Assembly (NCBI GenBank): GCA_002323515.1
Contig: DCQQ01000035.1
Span: 50,720-94,241, forward strand
Direction: 5' to 3'
Origin: Balneolaceae bacterium UBA1514
GTDB lineage: Bacteria > Bacteroidota > Rhodothermia > Balneolales > Balneolaceae
Length of the DNA stretch: 43,522 nucleotides
Part shown: piece by piece, positions 15,582 through 24,851 of the stretch
Position numbering within the stretch: position 1 is the stretch's first letter
Layout of the letters: the number at the start of each line of letters is the position of its first letter
The notes under the pieces: model-generated
The model's database searches: none
Seen by the model: the letters and a program-made list of their open reading frames with translations, nothing else
Told to the model about the DNA's origin: nothing
Made by a program: the position numbers and the translations under genes

Positions 15582-16940
15582 ATGATTGCACACCTTATTT
15601 CTATTGGAAATGAACTCCTGATGGGAGATACAGTGAATACTAGCGCAAGTTGGTTAGGGCAATTTCTGCATGAAAGAGGAGTTCAGGTTACTCAGGTTTA
15701 CACTATCACCGATGCTCCTGAACAGATTAAATCTACCATTCAAAAGGCTTTAGATAAGGCCGATTTGGTTATTTCTACGGGGGGACTAGGCCCGACCTTA
15801 GATGATGTGACGAAGAAAAGTGTAGCGGAATTGTTTGGGGTGGATATGCGTCATGAACCGAGTGTGGAGGAGCATATAAAGGATATTTTTCGGCGCAGAA
15901 ACCTACCCTATTCTCCCTCCAATCAAGCGCAGGCATTACTCCCGGAAAATGCAGAGTTGTTGTTTAATTCCTCAGGAACTGCGCCTGGAATGTTATTTAA
16001 GGAACAGAACTCATTGCTCATTGTACTGCCAGGGGTCCCGCATGAAATGAAACATCTTATGTCTACACAGGTTGCCCCACGACTGCAGGAATGGGGAGCT
16101 TTGAATGTATTAGAAACTCGCTATCTTAAGGTGGCAGGTATAGGAGAGAGTCATCTGGCTGATTTTTGGTTGCATGATATTGAGGCGTCATTAAATGAAT
16201 TTACTGATTTGGCTTTTTTACCTTCGACTGGTCAGGTGAGTTTGCGACTTACGGCTCGAGGGCTTAGTCGCAAAGAGGCGGAATCTAGGGTTGATGGGCT
16301 GCGTTCAAAGATTCAACAGCAGCTTGGTGATTTGATTTACAGCGATGAAAAAGAGGGTACATTGGATCGAGCACTGGGACAGATTTTGTCACAGCTTGGG
16401 TATCGTTTGGCTACCGCTGAAAGTTGTACAGGTGGATTAATGGGGCATTTGTTAACGGAAACTCCTGGTTCAAGTGCCTACGTTCAAGGAGGTATTATTG
16501 CTTATGATAACGCAGTAAAAATGAACCAACTAGGAGTTGACACCAGCGTACTTGAGCAAAAAGGAGCTGTTTGTGCAGAGGTAGCGCTTCAGATGGCCAA
16601 GGGCGTCGCAGAGCGGTTGGGTGTAGAATGTAGTATTTCCTCTACTGGTGTGGCAGGTCCAGGTGGTGGGAGTCCTGAAAAGCCAGTTGGAACCGTTTGG
16701 CTTGGTTTTTATACTCCTGCGGAACATTTTGCAGTTCGAGTTGAATTCAGCCATTCTCGGAGCCTCAATAAACGAAGATCAGTTATTACTAGTTTTGAAA
16801 TTTTGCGACGCTGTTTATTGGGCATGGATGAGCTGCCCTACAATCTGCAAAAGGTGTATCCCGCATATCTAAAACGAATGGATCAGGCTCAGAAGGGGTC
16901 AGCGGATACATCAACCAGTGGGGATTTACTGCATTTATGA
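15582..16940 (+). CDS. cinA: CinA-family nicotinamide-nucleotide amidase
   Basis: 452 aa with two domains. Residues 1-~175 are the MoCF/COG1058 ADP-ribose pyrophosphatase-like domain (SIGNELLMGDT at 7-17, STGGLGPTLDDVT at 65-77, LPGVPHEMK at 149-157). The C-terminal third is the PncC domain, with nucleophile S281 in AESCTGG, then GIIAYDN and STGVAGPGGGS. It deamidates NMN produced by DNA ligase for NAD recycling and may clear ADP-ribose. The ATG places the first motif at residue 7, as in homologues. It overlaps the next gene by ATGA. Confidence 0.93.
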   Translation: MIAHLISIGNELLMGDTVNTSASWLGQFLHERGVQVTQVYTITDAPEQIKSTIQKALDKADLVISTGGLGPTLDDVTKKSVAELFGVDMRHEPSVEEHIKDIFRRRNLPYSPSNQAQALLPENAELLFNSSGTAPGMLFKEQNSLLIVLPGVPHEMKHLMSTQVAPRLQEWGALNVLETRYLKVAGIGESHLADFWLHDIEASLNEFTDLAFLPSTGQVSLRLTARGLSRKEAESRVDGLRSKIQQQLGDLIYSDEKEGTLDRALGQILSQLGYRLATAESCTGGLMGHLLTETPGSSAYVQGGIIAYDNAVKMNQLGVDTSVLEQKGAVCAEVALQMAKGVAERLGVECSISSTGVAGPGGGSPEKPVGTVWLGFYTPAEHFAVRVEFSHSRSLNKRRSVITSFEILRRCLLGMDELPYNLQKVYPAYLKRMDQAQKGSADTSTSGDLLHL

Positions 16941-18961
16941 ACAAATGGGCTTCCATAGCGCGGTTGCAACTGCTTCTATTAGGGCTATTTTTGCTGTGTT
17001 TAGGGGCCACCCAAAGGGTTTATGCACAGCCTAATTTATCGAGTTTAGGAAGTATCCAGGCGGATACAAGCGGCTTAGCTGCCATGCAGGAGGGTCTGGA
17101 AGTGCTTGGAGTTAACCCTTGGCGTTGGGCTGGGCGAAGTAGTTGGGGAGCGCGGGAAGTGAGTACGGACAGCTTGTTGAGGTGGGAGCATTATACCGAT
17201 GGGTATACTTTTTGGGCGCAACGAAGGTATGTTATAGCGTATGAATTGGGTACAGTGGGTCGACCATCGGGTCATTATGTGCAGGGGTTTGGGCCGGGTG
17301 ATCAGACGGTTTACTTGGAGGGAATAGACCTTAGCAACCCGATAACCGGACTTCCAGAACTGCAGTACGTGCCTATATATAAGGTGTCGTCTATTCAAGA
17401 ACAGTCTACTCATCGCTTGCGCAGCGATTGGCGAATACGGGATTACTACCTAATAAACCCTATTAGTACACTCAATTACGATGAATCCAGTTTCACTTAC
17501 CGTAATTTGGAATTTGGAGTGGGGCATAATTTCTCAGAGCGGAACCATCTGGAGCTATCTTTTTGGGACCGGAGGGCAGGAGGCGATTATCCTGCGAGTG
17601 AACTCAAAGGGAGTCAAGTGTTTGCCAAGGGCTACTATCATCTGAGTAATACCTTACGCATAGACGCTTGGGCGGCGAATAATTCCCTCGAAGCCGATGA
17701 ATCTTTTGGATATTCTAACGTGCCTGAAGCCTTCCCTTTTTCGGAGTATGGACCCAGTCCACGGCGTAGTTCGGTGAGTAGCAGGAGTTCTCGAAGTGAT
17801 TGGTTTGTGCGCCTGGGACACCGACCAGACTCTGGCTCTGTTGCACAGTCTTCCCTACAGCTAGGACGTACTACCCACGAATTCACCATGCCGTTTGGCA
17901 CGGATACTACCGCTTGGAATATCCGCTCCCTCTGGTTTGCCGGTGCTACCACCTTGGAAGGCACGAATTGGGGGCTTAGCGCCGAGGGTCGTTGGTCGGG
18001 CTTTACCAATAGGGCAGGATCAGATATTGGATTTCATTCCATCAAACAATCAAATTGGTGGGAATCTAATGCGAATCTACAGGGGTATTGGCAGGTCATG
18101 CCGATGGCGAGCTTGAGAATGGGAGTGGAGCAGGTACTCAGCGGTGACCGGGGTGTAGCGCTAAGTGGATGGGTGGGGCTAGACCTTAATAGAAAGGATA
18201 CCCGAGCAGATATACGCTTAGGGCAAGGAACGCAACTTCGGAGCATCCAAGAGGAGTATTGGACGTCCAACAGTTGGCGGGATGATGAGCTTGATGTTGG
18301 GCTAAATAATTCAAAAAGTATGCTCCAACAAAGCCAATATATTTCGGCTTCGGTGGATCTTTGGTCGGAACGGTTTCTATCGGTTTGGGTGAATGCTCGA
18401 TACAGTATAGAATCAGGGACTGCGTTGTTAGCACCGTCTGAGGTGGCCGGGGATGGGATGCGGATCTATTACGCGAACGAACATAGCTTTTGGTCTACGA
18501 GCATTGGTTTAGACGCCCATTCTTCAAAGTGGGAATATGGTCTGAGTGCAACGGCATTTAATCGTGGAAATGGTCAAATTCAATCGCAATCTGCGGAGCT
18601 TTTCGAAACCGATATGCAGTTTCGTATACGTTCTCATGCTTTTTGGAAAGGCTATGTGTTTGAACGGGCTGCCTATACTAAAATGGGTATTCGTGTATAT
18701 GGCACTCCCTTAGCTAGCCGTAATTTAGCCTTTGATACATCCGCTCAATGGTGGTCTGTACACCAAAATGGACTAGCGGTACAACCTGCATTCCTTCGGG
18801 CTGATGTTGAAATATCCTCTAGAGTACGTTCTATGATGGTGTTTCTACGCTGGGAAAATGTAGGCCAAGGATTCTTAGGCCCTGGATATTTTGGAGCTGA
18901 TAGTTTTCCGATGCCTAGTCGAAGATTGGTAGTAAGTATTAAAGCGATATTTCGAAATTAA
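16937..18961 (+). CDS. Outer-membrane beta-barrel protein with TonB-receptor-like plug
   Basis: 674 aa. Signal peptide of about 31 residues ending V-Y-A-Q. Around residues 105-155 a plug-like segment is visible (GHYVQGFGPGDQTVYLEGID... then VPIYKVSSIQEQ), followed by some 500 residues of alternating aromatic/polar strands typical of a barrel. No TonB box or carboxypeptidase-regulatory domain is apparent at the N-terminus, and the C-terminus ends AIFRN rather than in a terminal aromatic. It could be a divergent TonB-dependent receptor or a porin using a plug fold; the substrate cannot be told. The ATG overlaps the cinA TGA, implying coupled translation, and ftsX follows after 30 bases. Confidence 0.65.
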   Translation: MNKWASIARLQLLLLGLFLLCLGATQRVYAQPNLSSLGSIQADTSGLAAMQEGLEVLGVNPWRWAGRSSWGAREVSTDSLLRWEHYTDGYTFWAQRRYVIAYELGTVGRPSGHYVQGFGPGDQTVYLEGIDLSNPITGLPELQYVPIYKVSSIQEQSTHRLRSDWRIRDYYLINPISTLNYDESSFTYRNLEFGVGHNFSERNHLELSFWDRRAGGDYPASELKGSQVFAKGYYHLSNTLRIDAWAANNSLEADESFGYSNVPEAFPFSEYGPSPRRSSVSSRSSRSDWFVRLGHRPDSGSVAQSSLQLGRTTHEFTMPFGTDTTAWNIRSLWFAGATTLEGTNWGLSAEGRWSGFTNRAGSDIGFHSIKQSNWWESNANLQGYWQVMPMASLRMGVEQVLSGDRGVALSGWVGLDLNRKDTRADIRLGQGTQLRSIQEEYWTSNSWRDDELDVGLNNSKSMLQQSQYISASVDLWSERFLSVWVNARYSIESGTALLAPSEVAGDGMRIYYANEHSFWSTSIGLDAHSSKWEYGLSATAFNRGNGQIQSQSAELFETDMQFRIRSHAFWKGYVFERAAYTKMGIRVYGTPLASRNLAFDTSAQWWSVHQNGLAVQPAFLRADVEISSRVRSMMVFLRWENVGQGFLGPGYFGADSFPMPSRRLVVSIKAIFRN

Positions 18962-18991
18962 TTCTATTTTGCACTAAACAATAAAACGGCT

Positions 18992-19864
18992 ATGAGTTAT
19001 TTATTAAAAGAAGGCTTTGCAGGACTAAGACGAACAAAATGGGCGTCAATGACCTCTATTTTTTCTCTCAGTTTAGCCTTATTGCTCATTGGGATACTGT
19101 TTCGACTCTCCTACAATTTATACGATCGGGCCTTGAGTTTACGCGACGCAGTCGAATTAGAAGTTTTTTTGTACGACTTGGATGATCAAGATATTCAATC
19201 AATGGAGCAGGCGTTACTATCTTTAGACGAGGTACAAAGTAGTAGTTTTATTTCCAAGGACAGTGCTGCAAGTATAATGAGGGCTGAATTTGGATTGGGA
19301 GTGGAGGACTTGGTGGCCTTGGATTTCCTGCCAGCTTCATTTAAACTTAGCTTAGGTAGAGATATTCCTGCTGAAAAAATTGTAGAAGTAGTAACGGAAT
19401 TAGAGGGGTGGATTGGCATTGAGAATGTAAAATATAACGCGTCACTTCTCCAGCTATTAGAAACTAATCTCCAAACCCTTACTCGAATAGGGACAGGTAT
19501 AGGCTTACTAGTCCTTTTAGCTGCGATATTACTTGTCTTTAATACCATACGTTTAACGGTCTATGCCCGACGTGATGTGATTAAAGCAATGAAATTGGTA
19601 GGAGCAACCAACGGGTTCATCCGTGCTCCTTTTGTGATAGAGGGGATTTTACAAGGTCTAATCGCTGGTGGAATTAGTGCTGTTGTGTTGCATCTGAGCT
19701 TTGAACGTTTGTTTCCGAGACTAGCCCCAGAATTTGAGTTATTGGTTTGGCCATTTGGGCAATGGTACTATCTGATTGGGGCTATGGTGGCTTTATCAAT
19801 ACTGATGGGCTGGCTTGGGAGCCGTTGGGCAGCAGGCACCTTTATTCGTAAGACTCAGCTATAG
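18992..19864 (+). CDS. ftsX: Cell-division permease FtsX
   Basis: 290 aa. First membrane helix at about 22-42, an extracytoplasmic loop of ~110 residues (including VELEVFLYDLDDQDIQ and the DFLPASFKLSL strand typical of FtsX), then three helices in the MacB/FtsX permease domain with the cytosolic-loop signature VYARRDVIKAMKLVGAT. FtsX pairs with the ATPase FtsE to control septal peptidoglycan hydrolases. No ftsE lies beside it; the upstream neighbours are cinA and a barrel protein on the same strand with short gaps. Confidence 0.9.
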   Translation: MSYLLKEGFAGLRRTKWASMTSIFSLSLALLLIGILFRLSYNLYDRALSLRDAVELEVFLYDLDDQDIQSMEQALLSLDEVQSSSFISKDSAASIMRAEFGLGVEDLVALDFLPASFKLSLGRDIPAEKIVEVVTELEGWIGIENVKYNASLLQLLETNLQTLTRIGTGIGLLVLLAAILLVFNTIRLTVYARRDVIKAMKLVGATNGFIRAPFVIEGILQGLIAGGISAVVLHLSFERLFPRLAPEFELLVWPFGQWYYLIGAMVALSILMGWLGSRWAAGTFIRKTQL

Positions 19865-19939
19865 CCAAGAGAAAAACTAGAACCCTATTATTTTTCGCGA
19901 GTTGTCTAAAGGCCTTAAAAATGCGTTGAAATGGGGTTT

Positions 19940-20440
19940 TTAGTGCGATTCCGAACTCTTTTTTTCAGCATTTTTACGATGCTCACAAGCTTCTTTGTCT
20001 TCACAATGTCCATAAAAATGGAGTGAATGCGATTCGATGTTCATTCCATGAATTTGGCCAATTAGTTGTTGAATCTCACCAATGCGAGGATCACAGAATT
20101 CGAGTACATGCCCACACTCATTACAGACTATGTGATCGTGTTGTTGGTAAGCATAGGCTCGTTCATAGTGATACTGACTTTTCCCGAATTGTTGGCGTTG
20201 CACAAGCCCGGACTCTACTAATAGGTCTAAGGTGTTGTATACGGTAGCACGACTCACACGAGTGCCTTTTTGCTGCATGCTGAAAAAGAGTTCATCTGCA
20301 TCAAAATGGCCATCGGAACGGTAGATTTCTTCCAATACCATGAACCGTTCGGGGGTTTGACGTTGGTTACCTTCTTTTAAGTAAGACCTAAAAATTTCTT
20401 TTACTAAAGCGATCGTTTCTTCGTGTGCCGGATGCGCCAT
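19940..20440 (-). CDS. Fur-family metal-responsive repressor
   Basis: 166 aa. An N-terminal winged helix (RQTPERFMVLEEIY, then RVSRATVYNTLDLLVESGLV as recognition region), then the dimerisation/metal domain with HDHIVCNECGHVLEF and a second cysteine pair in HCEDKEACEH, giving the structural zinc site typical of Fur/PerR. The length is slightly above the usual 140-150 because of a leading segment and a lysine/serine tail. Fur versus PerR versus Zur cannot be decided from motifs alone. It is divergent from the acyl-CoA ligase gene; a palindrome just upstream of its start could allow autoregulation. Confidence 0.88.
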   Translation of the reverse strand: MAHPAHEETIALVKEIFRSYLKEGNQRQTPERFMVLEEIYRSDGHFDADELFFSMQQKGTRVSRATVYNTLDLLVESGLVQRQQFGKSQYHYERAYAYQQHDHIVCNECGHVLEFCDPRIGEIQQLIGQIHGMNIESHSLHFYGHCEDKEACEHRKNAEKKSSESH

Positions 20441-20452
20441 AAGGAGTATTCA

Positions 20453-20462
20453 AATAATTATT
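20453..20462. promoter_or_regulatory. AATAATTATT palindrome upstream of the Fur-family gene
   Basis: A perfect 10-base palindrome begins 13 bases upstream of the Fur-family start codon. AT-rich palindromes of this kind resemble the cores of Fur and PerR boxes. The same core extended by one G recurs at 32737-32747. A self-regulatory operator is inferred, not shown. Confidence 0.3.
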
Positions 20463-20583
20463 GGGGCCAGTATGATCTCATTTACATCAGATCACTAGCT
20501 TTTTCCTTTTAAATAATATACCAAATGTTGCAATATGAAGGAAATAAGAACTCCTTCTCGCTATTATTTTTGTTTCAAAGCTA

Positions 20584-20660
20584 GTTCAAGGTCACTGTGA
20601 ACATAGTGAAAACGAAAAAAGTAGAGATTTTCATTGCGGGAATGCTATATTCCGATATAG
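20584..20660. promoter_or_regulatory. Cluster of three inverted repeats upstream of the acyl-CoA ligase
   Basis: In order: GTTCA-N9-TGAAC (20584-20602), CATT-GCGGG-AATG (20632-20644) and CTATAT-TCCG-ATATAG (20645-20660). The last two abut, and the third ends 25 bases before the start codon. The placement suits operators of a fatty-acid-responsive regulator of the TetR or GntR type, but no regulator is identified. Confidence 0.35.
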
Positions 20661-20685
20661 TCACCATCCATTTAGTCTAGTTGTT

Positions 20686-22563
20686 ATGCCTACTATAATA
20701 CCTTTTGATACGCTGACCGATTTATATGTTAATCTTTCAAAGAAATATGCGGGCCAAAATAAGGCCGTTTTTCACCATAAATTAGATACCTCTATTGGCT
20801 TTGAACCGGTGTACTGGGATCAGGTTACCGAAGATGTACAAGCCCTAGCAGGGTACTTAGTAAGTAAGGGAATTAAGAACGGAGACCCAGTTGGTATACT
20901 AAGTGAAAACCGTTATGAGTGGGCGGTAGTAGACTTAGCCATTCAACTATTAGGTGGAATTAATGTTTCCCTCTACACGACCTTACCTCCCAATCAATGT
21001 GAGTATATTTTGCAGGACTCACAGGCTAAAATCTTTTTTGTATCGACCGGAATTCAGCTTAAAAAGGCTGTTGAAGTCTTTGAAAACTGCCCGGAATTAG
21101 AAGAAGTAGTAGCATTCGAAATGCCAAAGAATAAAAAACTCATGGAGCATGATTTTGTTAGCCTATTTGATCATGCTATGAGAGAAGGAAAAAAACTGTA
21201 CAAAGAGTATCAAGATATGATACAGGGCTGTGCTAAAAAAGTAAAGCCCGACGATGTATGTACCCTTATTTACACCTCGGGGACTACAGGAAAGCCAAAA
21301 GGTGCTATGCTTACCCATAATAATATTTGCAGTAATGTTAAAGCGGCAACCCATCATATTTATTGGGATGACAAGGATACCTGTTTGTCTTTTTTACCTC
21401 TATGCCACTCCTTTGAACGAACAGCCGGCTACTATGCAATCATCTCTTGTGGTGCTGAAATCTATTACGCGGAAAGTGTGGATACGGTGTCTAGAAATTT
21501 ACCGGAGGTAAAACCAACCGTGGTCATCTCTGTACCTCGACTCTTTGAGAAAATCTTCAATGTGATTAATAAAAATGTGGAGGAAGGGAGCGCCTTTAAA
21601 CAGAAAATTTTCAAATGGGCTCTCAATACAGGTCAAAAATATGTGGACGGGAAAAGAGGATTAGTTTCAATACAAAAATCAATCGCTGATAAATTAGTAT
21701 TTGACAAATTAAAAGAAAAAACGGGCGGGCGTGTCCGTCTTTTTGTTTCTGGTGGGGCCGCTCTTCCGCCTGATATTGATACCTTTTTTCAATGCGCAGG
21801 GCTACCCATTCTTCAGGGCTACGGCCTAACCGAAACCTCTCCAGTGATGACTGCAAACAGGCCTGGCGATTTAATGGTAGGTATGGTGGGCACGGTGATT
21901 CCTGGGGTAACCGTTGGGATTCAAAGCTTAGAAAAAGGAGAGATCATTGCTCAAATAAATGGGGAAGAGTATCCAACTAAACTGAGTTCAGAAGCAGGAG
22001 AGATTTTATGTAAAGGGCCGAACGTAATGAAGGGCTATTGGCGTAACGAAGAGGCAACAAAAGAAATGATTGATTCAGATGGCTGGCTACACACGGGTGA
22101 TGTAGGTAGGTTTGTAAACGGATATCTTAAAATCACAGATAGAATTAAACACATGCTGGTTAATGCTGGCGGAAAAAATATTTATCCAGGTCCAATTGAG
22201 GACATGTTCAAGTCCAGTAAATGGATTGATCAGTTGGTAGTGGTCGGTGAGGCGCAAAATTTTATGGCGGCTCTCATTGTGCCAGATTTTGAAGTACTTA
22301 AAAAGTTTGCCGATGCCGAGGGATTAACCTTCACTAACACGGACGAATTGTTGGACTTGGACGAGGTAAAATCTGTGTATAAGAAAGAAATGGCGCAGTT
22401 TTCCAAGAGCCTAGCTTCCCACGAAAAAATTCGTGATTTCCGCTTATTGGCTAATGAATTTACGGTTGAAACGGGTGAAATTACCCCGACTATGAAGGTG
22501 AAACGTAGTGTCATCGCCGAAAAATATGCTCATTTAATTAGCGATATCTTCAAAGATGACTAA
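20686..22563 (+). CDS. Long-chain acyl-CoA synthetase (AMP-forming)
   Basis: 625 aa. It activates free fatty acids to acyl-CoA through an acyl-adenylate. The ANL-superfamily motifs are all present: LIYTSGTTGKPKGAM (about 192-206), GYGLTETSPV, DGWLHTGDVG and the C-terminal KITDRIKHMLVNAGGKNI hinge, with a late lysine in EITPTMKVKR. The length and the opening F-D-T-L-T-D-L-Y fit the FAA1-like (COG1022) long form rather than E. coli FadD. Likely substrates are C14-C18 acids. It stands alone, divergent from the Fur-family regulator across 245 bases that contain three inverted repeats. Confidence 0.9.
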   Translation: MPTIIPFDTLTDLYVNLSKKYAGQNKAVFHHKLDTSIGFEPVYWDQVTEDVQALAGYLVSKGIKNGDPVGILSENRYEWAVVDLAIQLLGGINVSLYTTLPPNQCEYILQDSQAKIFFVSTGIQLKKAVEVFENCPELEEVVAFEMPKNKKLMEHDFVSLFDHAMREGKKLYKEYQDMIQGCAKKVKPDDVCTLIYTSGTTGKPKGAMLTHNNICSNVKAATHHIYWDDKDTCLSFLPLCHSFERTAGYYAIISCGAEIYYAESVDTVSRNLPEVKPTVVISVPRLFEKIFNVINKNVEEGSAFKQKIFKWALNTGQKYVDGKRGLVSIQKSIADKLVFDKLKEKTGGRVRLFVSGGAALPPDIDTFFQCAGLPILQGYGLTETSPVMTANRPGDLMVGMVGTVIPGVTVGIQSLEKGEIIAQINGEEYPTKLSSEAGEILCKGPNVMKGYWRNEEATKEMIDSDGWLHTGDVGRFVNGYLKITDRIKHMLVNAGGKNIYPGPIEDMFKSSKWIDQLVVVGEAQNFMAALIVPDFEVLKKFADAEGLTFTNTDELLDLDEVKSVYKKEMAQFSKSLASHEKIRDFRLLANEFTVETGEITPTMKVKRSVIAEKYAHLISDIFKDD

Positions 22564-22584
22564 GATTCAGAGCTGATTTTATGC

Positions 22585-22944
22585 CTATTTTCGAGCAGCA
22601 ATAAAGGATTGGATGGCCCGGATTAAAAAACCTATACACATTAAGAACATTGCTGATCGTGCATAGGTAGCTAGCGGTCGTTCGATCTCACCGTCTCCAA
22701 GGGCCTCGATTAAATCTGGAATTGCTCCTATGGTACCAAATATACCTAATAATGCGAGCCCAGCGGCTGCATGCATCATGTGTTTGCGAAGTGATTCTTT
22801 TTTACCCAACCATCCAAAAAGTACAAACAGAATACCGAAGAAGGATGGGATTAACGCGGTAACACTTTCTTGACCTGTTCCCAGATAAGAAGCAGCGCCT
22901 AAAATGATGAGTAATATTCCTAATGATAAGGTGAGATTTTGCAT
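22585..22944 (-). CDS. Small integral membrane protein of unknown function
   Basis: 119 aa from the ATG at 22944. I choose this over an upstream ATG at 23004 because it places the first helix directly at the N-terminus (QNLTLSLGILLIILGAASYL). Four membrane helices, with a short acidic loop (EALGDGEIER) before the last, and a basic end (AARK). No family is recognised beyond a general resemblance to small four-helix proteins of unknown function. It is convergent with the acyl-CoA ligase gene and downstream of the LOG-family gene. Confidence 0.65.
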   Translation of the reverse strand: MQNLTLSLGILLIILGAASYLGTGQESVTALIPSFFGILFVLFGWLGKKESLRKHMMHAAAGLALLGIFGTIGAIPDLIEALGDGEIERPLATYARSAMFLMCIGFLIRAIQSFIAARK

Positions 22945-23095
22945 GGTAGATAAAGTAATTAAGCTTGAGTTTCCTTTGGGTTCATGCAAACTGAAATCGA
23001 ACATTGCCGTGTTGACAAAGGTGTAGAGGTTTCAATTATAACTAACTCTCTTTTTAAGCTAAGTCATGCATGGATCCGTAGGGAATAATACAGCT

Positions 23096-23653
23096 TTATT
23101 CGGTATTTTTTTGAAAATAACCGTCTAAAAAAGTCATGGCTTCTTCTACGGTGCTCACCCAATCAAAGAGTTTTAAATTGGATTCGCGAACGTAATCCTC
23201 GTCTACGGCGCGCTGGATATATTGTTCCAAACCTGAAAAATATCCATCTATATCGACTACGATAATGGGCTTGTTGTGAAAGCCTAACTGCCGCCATGTT
23301 AATATTTCAAAAAATTCATCGAGAGTGCCAAAACCACCTGGTAAAATGACAAAAGCGTGAGAGAGTTCCTCCATTTTTGCTTTTCGTGTGTGCATATCTG
23401 GGGTTTCAATAAGCTCACTAAGCCCGTTGTGCACAACTTCCTTTATCTTTAGAGCTGTTGGGATAATGCCTATAACCTCACCGTTCTGGGCAAGCGCCGC
23501 TTCTGCAACACGGCCCATCATCCCTATTTTCCCTCCTCCAAAGATAACTCCCCAAGTTCGCTTGGCTATTTCGTGGCCTAGCTGGTCTGCAGATTCACCG
23601 AAGATAGTTTGGGCGGAAGTTCGAGATCCGCAGTACACGCAAATTCTATTCAT
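23096..23653 (-). CDS. LOG-family nucleoside 5'-monophosphate phosphoribohydrolase
   Basis: 185 aa. A Rossmann-like fold beginning ICVYCGSR and carrying the diagnostic PGGFGTLDEFFEILTWRQLG motif (about 106-125), which binds the nucleotide phosphate. GVIFGGGKIGMMG supplies the second phosphate contact. Family members hydrolyse the N-glycosidic bond of AMP-like nucleotides (cytokinin-activating LONELY GUY enzymes, PpnN relatives). In non-plant-associated bacteria a nucleotide-recycling role is likely. It lies 31 bases downstream of the cysteine desulfurase and is probably cotranscribed. Confidence 0.9.
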   Translation of the reverse strand: MNRICVYCGSRTSAQTIFGESADQLGHEIAKRTWGVIFGGGKIGMMGRVAEAALAQNGEVIGIIPTALKIKEVVHNGLSELIETPDMHTRKAKMEELSHAFVILPGGFGTLDEFFEILTWRQLGFHNKPIIVVDIDGYFSGLEQYIQRAVDEDYVRESNLKLFDWVSTVEEAMTFLDGYFQKNTE

Positions 23654-23684
23654 ATACTCAGAACTTCTTGCATTAAGCTTTGTA

Positions 23685-24851
23685 TTAAACTAAGGTGAAC
23701 ATTCTAGAAAGAACTGATTCTAGTGAATGAACCAATCGGCTGATATCTTCTTTGGTGGTATGTTTACCAAAGCTTATTCGAATGCTAGATTTGGCTTGTT
23801 CGGCTTGCCGTCCCAGAGCTAGTAGCACGTGTGAGGGTTCAACAGCTCCAGAGGTGCACGCTGAACCATTAGAGACACAAATGCCTTCAATGTCCAAGTT
23901 GAGTAGAAGCATTTCACCATCAATTCCTTGTTTTTCGGCATTTTGAAAGCAAAAATTGGTAATATGATGAACTCCTGGCTTTCCATTCATTTCCCACTCG
24001 CAGGCATGCAAGTGGGCTTTTAATTCGCTCAGAAGATGTTGGTTAAGCTCTTGGTATGTTTTGAGCTGCTGTTCCATAGAACGAGTTGCAATTTCTAAGG
24101 CTTTGGCAAATCCAATAACACCCGGTACGTTTGTGGTACCTCCTCTTCTTCGTCGCTCTTGAGAGCCACCTGTTAGCCAGGGCATCCATCGACTTCCATT
24201 GCGTACGTACATAAGCCCAATTCCTTTTGGGCCATAAATTTTATGGGCGCTTCCACTTAGAAAATCCACTCCTAATTCCTGAACATTCACAGGTATTTTT
24301 CCCAGACTTTGGACCGCATCGGTATGAAAGAGTACCCCTTTCTCACGGCAAAGGTCGGAGAGTTTTTTTAGATCATTTACCGATCCAATCTCATTGTTGA
24401 TATGCATTAAGCTAACCAAACATGTTTTATCGCTCAGGTACTCTCTAAGGGTATCCAACTCAACAACGCCGTCGTTGTTTAAGGGTGACATGACAGGTTT
24501 AAAACCTTTCATTTTGGAAAGTTCAATAGGATGTAAAACGGCATGATGCTCCCCAGGGGAGGTAATAAGTTCATTTTTATCCCCAGCAAGAGTCATAACT
24601 CCTTGAACTACTGCATTGTCACTTTCTGTCCCCCCTGAGGTGAAAATGATTTCAGAAGGTTCAGCACCTATTAAGGAGGCAATTTGTTCTCGAGCATTTT
24701 CTACAATTACTTTAGCTCGCTGTCCTAAATGGTGAGCCGAATTTGCATTTCCATATTCGGAGGTTAAAAAAGGAAGCATAGCATCTAGAACCTCTTTGTC
24801 CAGAGGTGTAGTTGCAGCATAATCAAAATAAAGGGTGGAATTTGAGGTCAT
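23685..24851 (-). CDS. Cysteine desulfurase (IscS/NifS class)
   Basis: 388 aa PLP enzyme that removes sulfur from cysteine for Fe-S clusters and thiolated tRNA. Motifs: YFDYAATTPLD at the start, GGTESDNAVVQG, EHHAVLHP, the PLP lysine in SGSAHKIYGPKGIG, and the persulfide cysteine in NGSACTSGAVEPSHVL. The class I arrangement of the cysteine loop fits IscS/NifS. No iscU or regulator is adjacent, so supply of MiaB-type clusters or tRNA thiolation (MnmA) are both possible. Confidence 0.9.
   Translation of the reverse strand: MTSNSTLYFDYAATTPLDKEVLDAMLPFLTSEYGNANSAHHLGQRAKVIVENAREQIASLIGAEPSEIIFTSGGTESDNAVVQGVMTLAGDKNELITSPGEHHAVLHPIELSKMKGFKPVMSPLNNDGVVELDTLREYLSDKTCLVSLMHINNEIGSVNDLKKLSDLCREKGVLFHTDAVQSLGKIPVNVQELGVDFLSGSAHKIYGPKGIGLMYVRNGSRWMPWLTGGSQERRRRGGTTNVPGVIGFAKALEIATRSMEQQLKTYQELNQHLLSELKAHLHACEWEMNGKPGVHHITNFCFQNAEKQGIDGEMLLLNLDIEGICVSNGSACTSGAVEPSHVLLALGRQAEQAKSSIRISFGKHTTKEDISRLVHSLESVLSRMFTLV

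Noticed and set aside
17638..18009. 123-codon ORF antisense to the barrel gene
   Set aside because: Shadow frame of a well-supported secreted barrel protein, with no independent signals.
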